Counted from the stretch's first letter, positions 40,323 to 49,855 are shown. The stretch is DNA of 64,000 nt from Pseudomonas iridis (GCF_017980685.1 NZ_JACXXO010000006.1:225724-289723), one strand, 5' to 3'. The notes: a model not told the origin generated them from the sequence alone. A program made the numbers and translations.

Positions 40323-40403
40323 TATACTGCGCGGCCTTTGGCCGGTACGACCGGCCATTTTTCGTACAATCAAGCCACGCAACCTGCGTGGCTTGTTGTT
40401 TTT
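40323..40403 (+). promoter_or_regulatory. purEK promoter and hairpin-rich leader
   Basis: A -10 TATACT at 40323-40328 is followed by mutually exclusive stems GGCC-TTT-GGCC (40333-40343) and GGCCGGT-ACG-ACCGGCC (40340-40356, then ATTTTT), and a 9-bp stem AGCCACGCA / TGCGTGGCT (40373-40393) ending in TGTTGTTTTT. The last looks like an intrinsic terminator 38 bp before the purE ATG, suggesting attenuation. Confidence 0.5.
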
Positions 40404-40441
40404 GACGCGCCTGCGGGCGCCCAGAGAGAAGAGGCGCGACG

Positions 40442-40933
40442 ATGAGTGCACTGGTTGGCGTGATCATGGGCTCCAAGTCCGATTGGTCCACCCTTAGCCA
40501 CACCGCCGATATGCTGGAAAAGCTCGGCATCCCGTACGAGGTCAAGGTGGTTTCTGCACACCGTACCCCGGATCTGCTGTTCCAGTACGCCGAAGAGGCT
40601 GAAGGTCGAGGCATCGAGGTGATTATCGCCGGTGCTGGCGGCGCAGCTCACTTGCCGGGCATGTGTGCGGCCAAGACCCACCTGCCGGTGCTGGGCGTTC
40701 CCGTGCAGTCGGCAATGCTCTCGGGCGTCGATTCACTGCTGTCGATCGTGCAAATGCCGGCCGGCATTCCGGTCGCCACCCTGGCCATCGGCAAGGCTGG
40801 CGCGATCAACGCAGCGCTGCTCTCGGCGAGTATCCTTGGCGCCAAGCATCCGCAATTCCACGCGGTGCTGAAAACCTTCCGTGCCGAGCAGACAGACAGC
40901 GTCCTGGACAATCCAGACCCACGTATTGCCTGA
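40442..40933 (+). CDS. purE: N5-carboxyaminoimidazole ribonucleotide mutase
   Basis: 163 residues, standard class I PurE. Converts N5-CAIR to CAIR in purine synthesis. Conserved GSKSDW (about 11-16), SAHRTPD (about 39-45) with the catalytic His, [11 protein letters not shown] and [22 protein letters not shown]. The gene is 10 bp upstream of purK, which supplies its substrate. The leader carries terminator-like hairpins. Confidence 0.97.
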   Translation: MSALVGVIMGSKSDWSTLSHTADMLEKLGIPYEVKVVSAHRTPDLLFQYAEEAEGRGIEVIIAGAGGAAHLPGMCAAKTHLPVLGVPVQSAMLSGVDSLLSIVQMPAGIPVATLAIGKAGAINAALLSASILGAKHPQFHAVLKTFRAEQTDSVLDNPDPRIA

Positions 40934-40943
40934 GGTTGTTGAG

Positions 40944-42026
40944 ATGAAGATCGGTGTAATCGGTGGCGGCCAGTTGGGTCGCATGTTGGCCTTGGCGGGC
41001 ACTCCGCTGGGCATGAACTTCGCTTTCCTCGATCCTGCGCCGGACGCTTGCGCCGCTGCGCTGGGCGAACACCTGCGGGCCGATTACGGCGATCAGGACC
41101 ATCTGCGCCAATTGGCCGATGAAGTCGATCTGGTGACCTTCGAATTCGAAAGCGTCCCGGCTGAAACCGTAGCGTTTCTCTCGCAATTCGTGCCGGTCTA
41201 TCCAAGCGCCGAAGCCCTGCGCATCGCGCGTGACCGCTGGTTCGAAAAGAGCATGTTCAAGGATCTGGGTATCCCGACCCCAGCCTTTGCCGACATTCAG
41301 TCACAAGCCGATCTGGATGCTGCCGTGGCTGCAATCGGTCTGCCGGCCGTGCTGAAAACCCGCACGCTGGGTTACGACGGCAAGGGTCAGAAAGTCCTGC
41401 GCAAACCTGAAGACGTGGTCGGCACTTTTGCCGAACTCGGCAGCGTTGCCTGCTTGCTGGAGGGCTTCGTGCCGTTCACCGGTGAAGTCTCGCTGATCGC
41501 CGTGCGTGCACGTGATGGCGAAACGAAGTTCTACCCGTTGGTGCACAACACCCACGACAGCGGCATCCTCAAGCTGTCGATCGCCAGCACTGATCACCCG
41601 TTGCAGGCGTTGGCCGAAGATTATTCCAGCCGTGTGCTCAAGCAGCTGGATTATGTCGGCGTGATGGCGTTCGAGTTCTTTGAAGTCGACGGTGGCCTCA
41701 AGGCCAACGAAATCGCCCCGCGCGTGCACAACTCCGGGCACTGGACCACCGAAGGCGCCGAGTGCAGCCAGTTCGAAAACCACCTGCGTGCCGTTGCCGG
41801 TCTGCCGCTGGGTTCGACGGCCAAGGTCGGCGAGAGCGCGATGCTCAACTTTATCGGCGTTGTCCCGCCGGTTGAGAAAGTCATCGCCATCGAAGACTGC
41901 CATCTGCATCACTACGGCAAGGCCTTCAAGGCCGGGCGCAAGGTCGGTCACGCCAACCTGCGCTGCGCCGACAAGGCCACGCTTGAAGCGCAGATCCTCA
42001 AGGTCGAAGCGTTGATCGCCGAGTAA
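40944..42026 (+). CDS. purK: N5-carboxyaminoimidazole ribonucleotide synthase
   Basis: 360 residues. ATP-grasp enzyme that carboxylates AIR with bicarbonate. N-terminal IGVIGGGQLGRM, ATP-grasp LPAVLKTRTLGYDGKGQ, GFVPFTGEVSLIAVRARDG and the catalytic NEIAPRVHNSGHWT region are typical. The ATG at 40944 with GAGGTTG upstream starts exactly at the family N terminus. Forms the purEK operon. Confidence 0.97.
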   Translation: MKIGVIGGGQLGRMLALAGTPLGMNFAFLDPAPDACAAALGEHLRADYGDQDHLRQLADEVDLVTFEFESVPAETVAFLSQFVPVYPSAEALRIARDRWFEKSMFKDLGIPTPAFADIQSQADLDAAVAAIGLPAVLKTRTLGYDGKGQKVLRKPEDVVGTFAELGSVACLLEGFVPFTGEVSLIAVRARDGETKFYPLVHNTHDSGILKLSIASTDHPLQALAEDYSSRVLKQLDYVGVMAFEFFEVDGGLKANEIAPRVHNSGHWTTEGAECSQFENHLRAVAGLPLGSTAKVGESAMLNFIGVVPPVEKVIAIEDCHLHHYGKAFKAGRKVGHANLRCADKATLEAQILKVEALIAE

Positions 42027-42138
42027 AAGAGTTTCATGTGGCAGCGGCGGAACCATTCAGGGGCCGCCGTTCTCTCATGGCAGGATGCCAAAGTCTGTCT
42101 AGGCTTTGGCATAGCCAATTCACACAGAGGGAAATGCC

Positions 42139-42384
42139 ATGGGAATTATCGGAACCATCTTTATCGGCTTGATCGTCGGCCTGCTGGCTCGGTTCCTGAA
42201 ACCGGGCGATGACAGCATGGGCTGGATCATGACCATCCTGCTCGGTATCGGCGGTTCGCTGGCGGCCACCTATGGCGGCCAGGCTCTGGGCATTTATCAG
42301 GCGGGCGAGGGCGCAGGCTTCCTCGGCGCGCTGGTTGGCGCAGTCGTGTTGCTGGTGATCTACGGCCTGATCAAAAAGAACTGA
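42139..42384 (+). CDS. GlsB/YeaQ/YmgE-family stress membrane protein
   Basis: 81 residues, three hydrophobic helices with Gly-rich packing (IGTIFIGLIVGLLARFLKPG, GWIMTILLGIGGSLAATYGG, GFLGALVGAVVLLVIYGLI) and a KKN end, as in transglycosylase-associated small proteins. Inner-membrane, linked to general stress response in enterics; mechanism unknown. GAGGG 8 nt before the ATG. Stands alone between purK and a DUF3299 gene. Confidence 0.88.
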   Translation: MGIIGTIFIGLIVGLLARFLKPGDDSMGWIMTILLGIGGSLAATYGGQALGIYQAGEGAGFLGALVGAVVLLVIYGLIKKN

Positions 42385-42472
42385 TTCAAAGCGACAAAGT
42401 CCTCTCCGCCATCGCGGCGGGGAGGGCTAGAATGCTCGGCGTTTCAACTTCCTTTTTTTACCGAGCTCCTTC

Positions 42473-43009
42473 ATGCGCCGTCTCCTGTTGACTCTCCTCT
42501 TGCTGGGCAGCGGTCTGGCACACGCCAGCGAACTGCCGGAAACCGACTGGCTCGAACTGATGCCCAAGTCGGATCAAAAGGCCCTCGAGGCCATGCCTGA
42601 AATCGACCACAACTCCCCGGAAGCCACCGGCACCTTCACCGAGAAGGGCGGGATGAAGCAGGCCAAAGGTCTGCCGGCGGTCATGTACTCGACCAAAACC
42701 GTAGCGTCGATGAACGACAAGCACATCCGCATCGGCGGTTATCCGGTGCCGCTGGAATCCGACGCCAAGGGCCGCAGCACGCTGTTCTTCCTCGTGCCGT
42801 ACCCGGGCGCGTGCATCCACGTGCCGCCACCGCCGCCGAATCAACTGGTGCTGGTGCGGTATCCGAAGGGTTTGAAGCTGGAAGACATCTATACGCCGCT
42901 GTGGGTGAGCGGCACGCTGAAGGTCGAGAAGGTCAGCAATGATCTGGCCGATGCGGCGTATGCGCTGGAGGCGGACAAGGTGCGGGTGGTGCAGGAATCT
43001 GATCTCTGA
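42473..43009 (+). CDS. DUF3299 secreted protein
   Basis: 178 residues. Signal peptide MRRLLLTLLLLGSGLAHA (about 1-18), then a compact domain with VRIGGYPVPL-like IRIGGYPVPLESD, FFLVPYPGACIHVPPPPPNQLV containing a single Cys, and PLWVSGTLKVE. These match DUF3299, periplasmic proteins of unknown role found in many gammaproteobacteria. A candidate -10 TAGAAT lies at 42428. Convergent with the mutarotase gene. Confidence 0.8.
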   Translation: MRRLLLTLLLLGSGLAHASELPETDWLELMPKSDQKALEAMPEIDHNSPEATGTFTEKGGMKQAKGLPAVMYSTKTVASMNDKHIRIGGYPVPLESDAKGRSTLFFLVPYPGACIHVPPPPPNQLVLVRYPKGLKLEDIYTPLWVSGTLKVEKVSNDLADAAYALEADKVRVVQESDL

Positions 43010-43023
43010 CACCACGAAACAAC

Positions 43024-43112
43024 TGTGGGAGCGAGCCTGCTCGCGAAAGCGGTGTGTCAGACATTTGAATGTTGACTGATACCACGCCTTCGCGAGCAGG
43101 CTCGCTCCCACA
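43024..43112. repeat. REP pair, family A
   Basis: Inverted TGTGGGAGCGAGCCTGCTCG pair between the convergent DUF3299 and mutarotase genes. Confidence 0.9.
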
Positions 43113-43131
43113 TTTTGTATTGTGGTGCTGA

Positions 43132-44031
43132 TTAGAGCGCTTTGCTGGCGACGCTGACGCCCATCGTATGGCTCGCACCCGGTGCCAGAGTCACCACATC
43201 ACTCATCACATTCGCCGTCTCGATGCACAGCATGCGCTGCCAGCCATCGTTATCCATATCGCTGAGCGCCGCAGCGCGGTCGATCCAGGGGTTCCAGATC
43301 ACGGCCGTCCGCGAGCCGGTAGACGTCAGCACGATGCGCCGCTCCCAGGCCGGATCGACGATGCTCAGTTGCGGTGGCGTATCGAGGTAGATGCGGTCGG
43401 TTTCCCCGGCAAAATTCAGATCGCCTTGCTGGCTGTGGGTCTTCCAGTCGTCCAGCGTCTCGATGTAGTCCAGCCCCGCCACGCCGTCGACATGCACATT
43501 GCGCACGTCGCTGACAGCAAAATAGGTATGCAGCGCCTGACTCAGGCTGACGGAGTCACTGCCACGGTTATGGCTGGTCAGGTTGAATTGCAGCTCATCC
43601 GACAGGTGCAGAGTCAGGGTCAGATCCACCTGATGCGGCCAACCCGCCAGGCCGCCTTCGGGACAGGGCAACTTGAACTCGACCTTGATCCCGTTGCTCT
43701 CGGCTTCGATGCCGCCCAGTTCCCAATCCATCGCACGCACCAGACCGTGCGCAGGGGCCGGTTGCTCACCGGTGTACATCGCCTGCACGTTCTGCGGATT
43801 GCGTTCGAACTTGCCGAACCACGGCCAGCACACCGGCACGCCGGCACGGATGCTCTTGCCGGTCTTGAACGTGGCCTTGTCGTTAAGCCAGATGATCGGC
43901 GGCTGGCCGTCGATCTGGTAACTGAGGATGTGCGCGCCTTGTTGGGCGACCAACACTTCAGCCTGACCGTGGCGAATGCGCCAGCAGTTCAGTTCATCCA
44001 GTTTCACGGCTTCAACGTTGGGCGTGGTCAT
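43132..44031 (-). CDS. D-hexose-6-phosphate mutarotase (YeaD-like)
   Basis: 299 residues, galactose-mutarotase-like beta-sandwich. Interconverts alpha and beta anomers of glucose 6-phosphate. Family segments: QGAHILSYQIDGQPPIIWLN, SIRAGVPVCWPWFG, HGLVRAMDWEL (catalytic His), ALHTYFAVSD and ETDRIYLDTP. The ATG at 44031 (MTTPNVEAVKLDEL) is chosen over an upstream start that would add 32 unlike residues. Monocistronic, 58 bp beyond the stop of a thioesterase gene on the same strand. Confidence 0.88.
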   Translation of the reverse strand: MTTPNVEAVKLDELNCWRIRHGQAEVLVAQQGAHILSYQIDGQPPIIWLNDKATFKTGKSIRAGVPVCWPWFGKFERNPQNVQAMYTGEQPAPAHGLVRAMDWELGGIEAESNGIKVEFKLPCPEGGLAGWPHQVDLTLTLHLSDELQFNLTSHNRGSDSVSLSQALHTYFAVSDVRNVHVDGVAGLDYIETLDDWKTHSQQGDLNFAGETDRIYLDTPPQLSIVDPAWERRIVLTSTGSRTAVIWNPWIDRAAALSDMDNDGWQRMLCIETANVMSDVVTLAPGASHTMGVSVASKAL

Positions 44032-44089
44032 GGGACAGCTCTCGATCAGACACTTGGGACGACTATCGACCGTAAAACGGCCGCGAGGT

Positions 44090-44494
44090 TTAACGTGCGC
44101 GTGGTGGCACCGAACGAGTGCGGCCACTACCGTCGATGGCGACGAAAACGAATACCGCTTCGGTCACCTTACGCCACTCGCTGGACAGCGGATCGTCGCT
44201 CCACACCTCGACCATCATCTGGATCGAGCTACGACCGATTTCCAGGGTCTGGGTGTAAAAGGACAATTGCGCGCCGACCGCCACAGGCACCAGAAACGCC
44301 ATGCGATCAATGGCGACAGTAGCCACGCGGCCACCAGCGACACGGCTGGCCATCGCGGTGCCGGCCAAATCCATCTGCGCTACCAGCCAGCCGCCGAAAA
44401 TATCGCCAAAGCCATTGGTTTCGCGTGGAAGCGCGGTGATTTGCAGGGCCAGGTCGCCTTGCGGGATCGGATCTTCTTGTTCGAGTTCTATCAT
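44090..44494 (-). CDS. acyl-CoA thioesterase (YciA-like)
   Basis: 134 residues, single hotdog domain. DLALQITALPRETNGFGDIFGGWLVAQMDLAGTAMASR carries the catalytic Asn/Gly-Asp and FGGW region, and VAIDRMAFLVPVAVGAQLSFY the substrate-tunnel strand. Cleaves short or medium acyl-CoA. Upstream gene is absent; it has a long 5' region shared with the divergent MFS gene. Confidence 0.87.
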   Translation of the reverse strand: MIELEQEDPIPQGDLALQITALPRETNGFGDIFGGWLVAQMDLAGTAMASRVAGGRVATVAIDRMAFLVPVAVGAQLSFYTQTLEIGRSSIQMMVEVWSDDPLSSEWRKVTEAVFVFVAIDGSGRTRSVPPRAR

Positions 44495-44869
44495 GCCGGG
44501 GGGCCTCTGACCCGTGACTCTTTGTTAGTGCTGCTGGTGGTAGCCGTCTTCGGGAAAAACGATTCAGCACCGAACATACTACGTTCGTCACGTTTTCCAT
44601 AAGGCGCCTAAGGAGAAACTCTGCGAAACCGGCTGCGCCGATCAAAGGGCGGGCCAACAACGTTTTCGCACAGCAACCCCCTACAAACCGGGGCAAGGTT
44701 GCGAGTATATCGGTCGGTAGACTCCACGACGACCGTCCGGTTCTGATTTCGACTGTCAAATACGCGGCTCTATGTGCTTTTTCGAACAATTTGCTATGGT
44801 GCCGAACCTGCCCAAGCCACCGCCAGCGTTGTTGTGGCGGCAGATCCGACTATAAGAGAAGCCCTTGCC
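44495..44869. other. divergent intergenic region thioesterase/MFS
   Basis: 375 bp without a supported gene. Candidate -10 elements are TATACT on the minus strand (44704-44709) and TATGGT on the plus strand (44793-44798). No PhoB box was found here. Confidence 0.5.
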
Positions 44870-46168
44870 ATGACCACAGCGCCTTCGAGCCTCGCGCAGC
44901 CCGAGCAACCCGCACGACCGTTGACCCGCAATGACTACAAGACCCTGTCGCTGTCCGCCCTGGGGGGCGCGCTGGAATTCTACGATTTCATCATCTTCGT
45001 ATTCTTCGCCACCGTAGTCGGCAAACTGTTCTTCCCGGCCGACATGCCCGAGTGGCTGCGCATGATGCAGACCTTCGGCATCTTCGCCGCCGGTTATCTC
45101 GCGCGTCCGCTGGGCGGCATCGTCATGGCGCATTTCGGCGATCTGCTGGGGCGCAAGAAGATGTTCACCCTGAGCATCTTCATGATGGCCGTACCGACCC
45201 TGATCATGGGTTTGCTGCCGACGTATGCGCAGATCGGCATGTGGGCGCCGATTCTTCTTCTATTGATGCGCGTGATTCAAGGCGCGGCGATTGGCGGTGA
45301 AGTGCCGGGGGCGTGGGTCTTCGTTTCCGAACACGTGCCGCAAAAGCATATGGGTTACGCCTGTGGCACCCTCACCAGCGGCCTGACCGCCGGAATCCTG
45401 CTTGGCTCGCTGGTCGCCACGGCGATCAACAGCCTCTATACGCCGAGCGAAGTTTCCGATTACGCCTGGCGGATTCCGTTCCTGCTCGGCGGCGTGTTTG
45501 GCCTGTTCTCGGTTTACCTGCGCCGCTGGCTGCACGAGACCCCGGTATTTGCCGAGCTGCAACTGCGCAAGGCGCTGGCCGAAGAAGTGCCGCTGCGCGC
45601 GGTGCTGCGTGATCATCGCGGGGCGATCGCGATCTCGATGCTGCTGACCTGGCTGCTGTCTGCCGGCATTGTCGTGGTGATCCTGATGACCCCGACCGTG
45701 CTGCAAACGGTCTATCACTTCTCGCCAACCACCGCGCTGCAATCCAACAGCCTGGCGATCGTATTTCTGAGTTTTGGCTGCATCATTGCTGGCGCGCTGG
45801 CGGATCGCTTTGGCGCCGGGCGCGTATTCGTGTTCGGTTGCCTGGGCCTGCTGATCAGCTCCTGGACCTTCTATCACAGCCTCGCCGATCACCCGAACTG
45901 GCTGTTCCCGCTGTATGCCCTGACCGGTTTGCTGGTCGGCACCATCGGTGCGGTACCGTATGTGATGGTCAAGGCGTTCCCGCCGGTGGTGCGCTTCAGT
46001 GGCTTGTCGTTTTCCTACAACGTGGCGTACGCAATCTTCGGTGGTCTGACGCCGATGATCGTCAGCCTGCTGCTGAAAGAAAGCCCGATGGGGCCTGCCT
46101 ACTATGTGGCGGTGCTTTGCGCGGTGGGGATTGTGGTGGGGGCGTGGCTCTGGAAGAAGGGGCGCTGA
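44870..46168 (+). CDS. MFS transporter, metabolite:H+ symporter family
   Basis: 432 residues, 12 helices. The opening KTLSLSALGGALEFYDFIIF is the MHS-family signature (as in KgtP, ProP and ShiA), followed by GHLGDRLGRKK-type ARPLGGIVMAHFGDLLGRKKMF and RVIQGAAIGGEVPGAWVFVSEH. Imports an organic acid or compatible solute by proton symport; substrate not determinable. The ATG at 44870 has AAGAGAAG upstream. An MFS gene also adjoins pstS in P. aeruginosa, so the synteny is conserved. Confidence 0.88.
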   Translation: MTTAPSSLAQPEQPARPLTRNDYKTLSLSALGGALEFYDFIIFVFFATVVGKLFFPADMPEWLRMMQTFGIFAAGYLARPLGGIVMAHFGDLLGRKKMFTLSIFMMAVPTLIMGLLPTYAQIGMWAPILLLLMRVIQGAAIGGEVPGAWVFVSEHVPQKHMGYACGTLTSGLTAGILLGSLVATAINSLYTPSEVSDYAWRIPFLLGGVFGLFSVYLRRWLHETPVFAELQLRKALAEEVPLRAVLRDHRGAIAISMLLTWLLSAGIVVVILMTPTVLQTVYHFSPTTALQSNSLAIVFLSFGCIIAGALADRFGAGRVFVFGCLGLLISSWTFYHSLADHPNWLFPLYALTGLLVGTIGAVPYVMVKAFPPVVRFSGLSFSYNVAYAIFGGLTPMIVSLLLKESPMGPAYYVAVLCAVGIVVGAWLWKKGR

Positions 46169-46197
46169 TCCGAAAACTCCTCGGTAGTCACGACCCT

Positions 46198-46263
46198 TTC
46201 GCGAGCAGGCTCGCTCCCACACTTGGAATGCGTTCCCGGTGTGGGAGCGAGCCTGCTTGCGAA
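46198..46263. repeat. REP pair, family A
   Basis: Inverted GGGAGCGAGCCTGCTCGCGA-type pair (right copy GCTTGCGA) between the MFS gene and pstS. Confidence 0.85.
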
Positions 46264-46302
46264 TGGGCACCTCGAATCATCTTTTAAAACCCGAATGCTG
46301 GC

Positions 46303-46336
46303 CTTTCATCCAATTGTCATATTTCAGCCATAGAGT
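46303..46336 (+). promoter_or_regulatory. PhoB box and -10 of pstS
   Basis: Half-sites CTTTCAT (46303), TTGTCAT (46314) and a weaker CAGCCAT (46325) at 11-bp steps, then TAGAGT (46331-46336) 10 bp after the second half-site. Geometry equals that of known pho promoters. Predicts phosphate-starvation induction. Confidence 0.8.
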
Positions 46337-46398
46337 GTTCACACGGCCTGCTGATACTTGGCCCCGACTTAACACACCCTATCTGCTAGGAGTAAGGC

Positions 46399-47397
46399 AT
46401 GAAACTGAAGCGTTTGATGGCGGCAATGACTTTTGTCGCTGCTGGCGTTGCGACTGCCAACGCGGTTGCCGCTGTTGACCCTGCTATCCCGAGCTACACC
46501 AAGACCACTGGTGTGTCGGGCAACCTGTCCAGCGTCGGCTCCGATACCCTGGCCAACCTCATGACCCTGTGGGCTGAGAACTACAAAAAAGAATACCCGA
46601 ACGTAAACATCCAGATTCAGGCCGCCGGTTCTTCGACCGCGCCACCTGCGCTGACTGAAGGCACCGCTAACCTGGGCCCGATGAGCCGCAAGATGAAGGA
46701 CAACGAGCTGCAAGCCTTCGAAACCAAATATGGCTACAAGCCAACCGCTATCCCGGTTGCCGTGGACGCCCTGGCTGTATTCGTACACAAGGACAACCCG
46801 ATCAAGGGTCTGACCATGGAGCAGGTCGACGCGATCTTCTCGTCCACTCGCCTGTGCGGTGCTAAAACCGACGTGAAAACCTGGGGTGACCTGGGTGTGA
46901 CTGGCGACCTGGCGAACAAGCCGGTTCAGCTGTTCGGTCGTAACTCGGTATCGGGCACCTATGGCTACTTCAAAGAAGAAGCCCTGTGCAAAGGTGACTA
47001 CAAGGCAAACGTCAACGAGCAACCAGGTTCGGCTTCGGTCGTGCAGTCGATCAGCTCCTCGCTGAACGGCGTTGGTTACTCGGGCATCGGCTACAAAACC
47101 GCTAGCGTGAAAACGGTAGCTCTGGCCAAGAAAGGCAGCACCGATTTCATCGAAGACACCGAAGAAAACACCCTGAACGGCAAGTATCCGCTGTCGCGCT
47201 TCCTCTACGTTTACGTCAACAAGGCCCCGAACAAGCCTCTGGCCCCGCTGGAAGCCGAGTTCGTGAAACTGATTCTGTCCAAACAGGGTCAGGAAGTGGT
47301 TGTGAAAGACGGCTACATCCCACTGCCGGCCAAGGTTGCTGCAAAAGCACTGGCTGACCTGGGTCTGCAAGAAGGCGGCGCTGTCGCCAAGAAGTAA
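46399..47397 (+). CDS. pstS: phosphate-binding protein PstS
   Basis: 332 residues. Signal peptide [24 protein letters not shown] (about 1-24), then the SBP fold with [44 protein letters not shown] and [17 protein letters not shown], the phosphate ligands being Ser/Thr/Arg/Asp in these loops. Periplasmic receptor of the high-affinity PstSCAB importer. AGGAGT upstream of the ATG, and a PhoB box before it. Two hairpins after the stop reduce read-through into pstC. Confidence 0.95.
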   Translation: MKLKRLMAAMTFVAAGVATANAVAAVDPAIPSYTKTTGVSGNLSSVGSDTLANLMTLWAENYKKEYPNVNIQIQAAGSSTAPPALTEGTANLGPMSRKMKDNELQAFETKYGYKPTAIPVAVDALAVFVHKDNPIKGLTMEQVDAIFSSTRLCGAKTDVKTWGDLGVTGDLANKPVQLFGRNSVSGTYGYFKEEALCKGDYKANVNEQPGSASVVQSISSSLNGVGYSGIGYKTASVKTVALAKKGSTDFIEDTEENTLNGKYPLSRFLYVYVNKAPNKPLAPLEAEFVKLILSKQGQEVVVKDGYIPLPAKVAAKALADLGLQEGGAVAKK

Positions 47398-47403
47398 CAA
47401 ATT

Positions 47404-47466
47404 GAGTCCGGGGTGAACCCCTTCGGACTCAGGTGAAAGGCCGGATCTGCCCGCAGACCGGCCTTT
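47404..47466 (+). terminator. tandem hairpins after pstS
   Basis: First stem GAGTCCG / CGGACTC (47404-47430), second AAGGCCGG / CCGGCCTT (47437-47466) running into TTTTATA. They separate pstS from pstC, consistent with PstS being made in excess. Confidence 0.75.
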
Positions 47467-47532
47467 TATACACCTCTCAAATTTTCGATCCTCTGCCAGC
47501 TCCGTTGGCGGTGGATTTGCTGCGTCACTGCA

Positions 47533-47566
47533 CTGTCATCTTTCTGTCATACAGGATCGCTAGGGT
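47533..47566 (+). promoter_or_regulatory. PhoB box and -10 of pstC
   Basis: Perfect PhoB box CTGTCATCTTTCTGTCAT at 47533-47550, exactly 10 bp, then TAGGGT (47561-47566). Transcription should begin near 47573, the pstC ATG. Confidence 0.85.
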
Positions 47567-47572
47567 GAGCGC

Positions 47573-49855
47573 ATGAATGATCTGGCCAATTCCAACATGA
47601 CTACAAATCCTCCCAAGCGCATTGACTTCAATACGCCTGAGCTGCAACGCAAGCGCCGCATTCGCGCGCTCAAGGATCGCTTCACCCGCTGGTACGTCCT
47701 CGTTGGCGGCCTGGCGGTGCTGGTAGCCATCACCCTGATCTTTTTCTTCCTCGCCTACGTCGTCGCGCCGCTGTTCAAGGGTGCCGACCTGACCGTGAAT
47801 GATGCCATCACCCCGGCCTGGATGCAGGACGCCGGAAAGCCGCTGATGATTTCGCTCGAAGAGCAGAATCACGTGGCCATGCGCGTTTCCGACAAGGGCC
47901 AGGCGCTGTTCTTCGATATCGACAGTGGCGCTGAACTGAGGCGCGTCGATCTGCCGTTGCCGGCAGGCGCAACCGTGACCTCCATTGGTAAAGACCAGCC
48001 AGGTCATCCACTGGTGGCCGTAGGCTTGTCCAACGGTCAGGCACTGGTGTTCCGTCACACCTACAAAGTCAGCTACCCCGACAGCAAGAAAACCATCAGC
48101 CCGGCTATCGAGTATCCGTACGGCAACACGCCGATCACGTTGAACGAAAGCGGCGGTGCGCTGGAGCACGTCAGCCTCAATGCCACTGATTCGACCCTGA
48201 TGCTGGTGGGCTCGACCGGTTCGCAACTCAATGTGTTGTCGCTGACCAGCGAAGAAAACATGATGACTGGCGAAGTCACCAACGAGCAGAAGCGTATTGA
48301 TCTGCCGCAGATGACCGAGCCGGTGAAAAACATCTTCGTCGACCCGCGCCAGCAATGGCTGTATGTGGTCAACGGTCGTGCCCAGGCTGACGTGTTCAGC
48401 CTGCGCGACAAGAGCCTCAACGGTCGTTACAAATTGCTCGAAAACGCTGACGCTGAAGTCACCGCGACCACGCAACTGGTTGGCGGTATCTCGCTGATCA
48501 TCGGTGACTCCAAAGGTGGTCTGGCCCAATGGTTCATGGCCCGCGACCCCGATGGCGAGCAGCGCCTGAAGCAGATTCGTACGTTCCAGATGGGCAAGGC
48601 GCCAATCATTGAGATCACCGCCGAAGAGCGCCGCAAAGGCTTCCTGGCGCTGGATGCCGACGGCAAGCTCGGCGTGTTCCACAGCACCGCGCACCGTACC
48701 TTGCTGGTCGATCAGGTTGTTGAAGGCCAGGGCCTGTTCGGTCTGTCGCCACGCGCCAACCGCGTCATCGTCGAAGCCGGCGGCAAGCTGCAACCGCTGC
48801 TGCTCGACAACCCGCACCCGGAAGTGTCCTGGAGCGCGCTGTGGAGCAAGGTCTGGTACGAGAACTACGACGAGCCAAAATACGTCTGGCAATCGACTGC
48901 GGCCAACACCGATTTCGAACCGAAACTGAGCCTGTCGCCACTGACCTTCGGCACCCTGAAAGCCGCGTTCTACGCGATGCTGCTGGCTGCGCCGCTGGCT
49001 GTTGCCGCTGCGATCTACACCGCGTACTTCATGGCGCCGGGCATGCGCCGCAAGGTCAAACCGGTCATCGAGCTGATGGAAGCGATGCCGACGGTGATCC
49101 TCGGTTTCTTCGCCGGTCTGTTCCTCGCGCCTTATGTGGAAGGACATTTGCCGGGCATCTTCAGCCTGCTGATGTTGCTGCCGATCGGCATTCTGGTCGC
49201 CGGTTTCACCTTCAGCCGTCTGCCTGAGTCGATCCGCCTGAGAGTTCCGGATGGCTGGGAAAGTGCGTTGCTGATTCCGGTGATCCTGTTTGTGGGCTGG
49301 CTGTCGCTGTACATGAGCCCGTTCATGGAGAACTGGTTCTTCGGCGGCGACATGCGCATGTGGATCTCCCACGATCTGGGCATCACCTACGACCAGCGCA
49401 ACGCTCTGGTAGTTGGCCTGGCCATGGGTTTTGCGGTGATCCCGAACATCTACTCGATCGCCGAAGACGCCGTGTTCAGCGTGCCCCGTGGTCTGACCCT
49501 CGGCTCGCTGGCCCTCGGTGCCACGCCGTGGCAGACCATGACCCGCGTGGTGATCCTCACCGCCAGCCCGGGCATCTTCTCGGCACTGATGATCGGCATG
49601 GGCCGTGCGGTCGGTGAAACGATGATCGTGCTGATGGCCACCGGTAACACCCCGGTCATGGAAATGAACCTGTTCGAAGGCCTGCGCACCCTGGCTGCCA
49701 ACGTTGCGGTGGAAATGCCCGAGTCGGAAGTCGGCGGCAGCCACTACCGCGTGCTGTTCCTCTCGGCGCTGGTGCTGCTGTTGTTCACCTTCGTCATGAA
49801 CACCCTGGCAGAACTGATTCGTCAGCGTCTGCGCAAGAAATACTCGTCGCTTTAA
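47573..49855 (+). CDS. pstC: phosphate ABC transporter permease PstC (long form)
   Basis: 760 residues, more than twice E. coli PstC. One N-terminal helix (about 45-67) leads to a periplasmic domain of about 380 residues with beta-propeller-like repeats (LMLVGSTGSQLNVLS, WLYVVNGRAQADVFS). The permease domain (about 460-755) has six helices and the EAA-type loop ARGLTLGSLALGATPWQTMTRVVLP-like region. Forms the inner-membrane channel with PstA. ATG at 47573; a second in-frame ATG is at 47597. GGGTGAG is the only ribosome site and overlaps the predicted -10. Confidence 0.93.
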   Translation: MNDLANSNMTTNPPKRIDFNTPELQRKRRIRALKDRFTRWYVLVGGLAVLVAITLIFFFLAYVVAPLFKGADLTVNDAITPAWMQDAGKPLMISLEEQNHVAMRVSDKGQALFFDIDSGAELRRVDLPLPAGATVTSIGKDQPGHPLVAVGLSNGQALVFRHTYKVSYPDSKKTISPAIEYPYGNTPITLNESGGALEHVSLNATDSTLMLVGSTGSQLNVLSLTSEENMMTGEVTNEQKRIDLPQMTEPVKNIFVDPRQQWLYVVNGRAQADVFSLRDKSLNGRYKLLENADAEVTATTQLVGGISLIIGDSKGGLAQWFMARDPDGEQRLKQIRTFQMGKAPIIEITAEERRKGFLALDADGKLGVFHSTAHRTLLVDQVVEGQGLFGLSPRANRVIVEAGGKLQPLLLDNPHPEVSWSALWSKVWYENYDEPKYVWQSTAANTDFEPKLSLSPLTFGTLKAAFYAMLLAAPLAVAAAIYTAYFMAPGMRRKVKPVIELMEAMPTVILGFFAGLFLAPYVEGHLPGIFSLLMLLPIGILVAGFTFSRLPESIRLRVPDGWESALLIPVILFVGWLSLYMSPFMENWFFGGDMRMWISHDLGITYDQRNALVVGLAMGFAVIPNIYSIAEDAVFSVPRGLTLGSLALGATPWQTMTRVVILTASPGIFSALMIGMGRAVGETMIVLMATGNTPVMEMNLFEGLRTLAANVAVEMPESEVGGSHYRVLFLSALVLLLFTFVMNTLAELIRQRLRKKYSSL

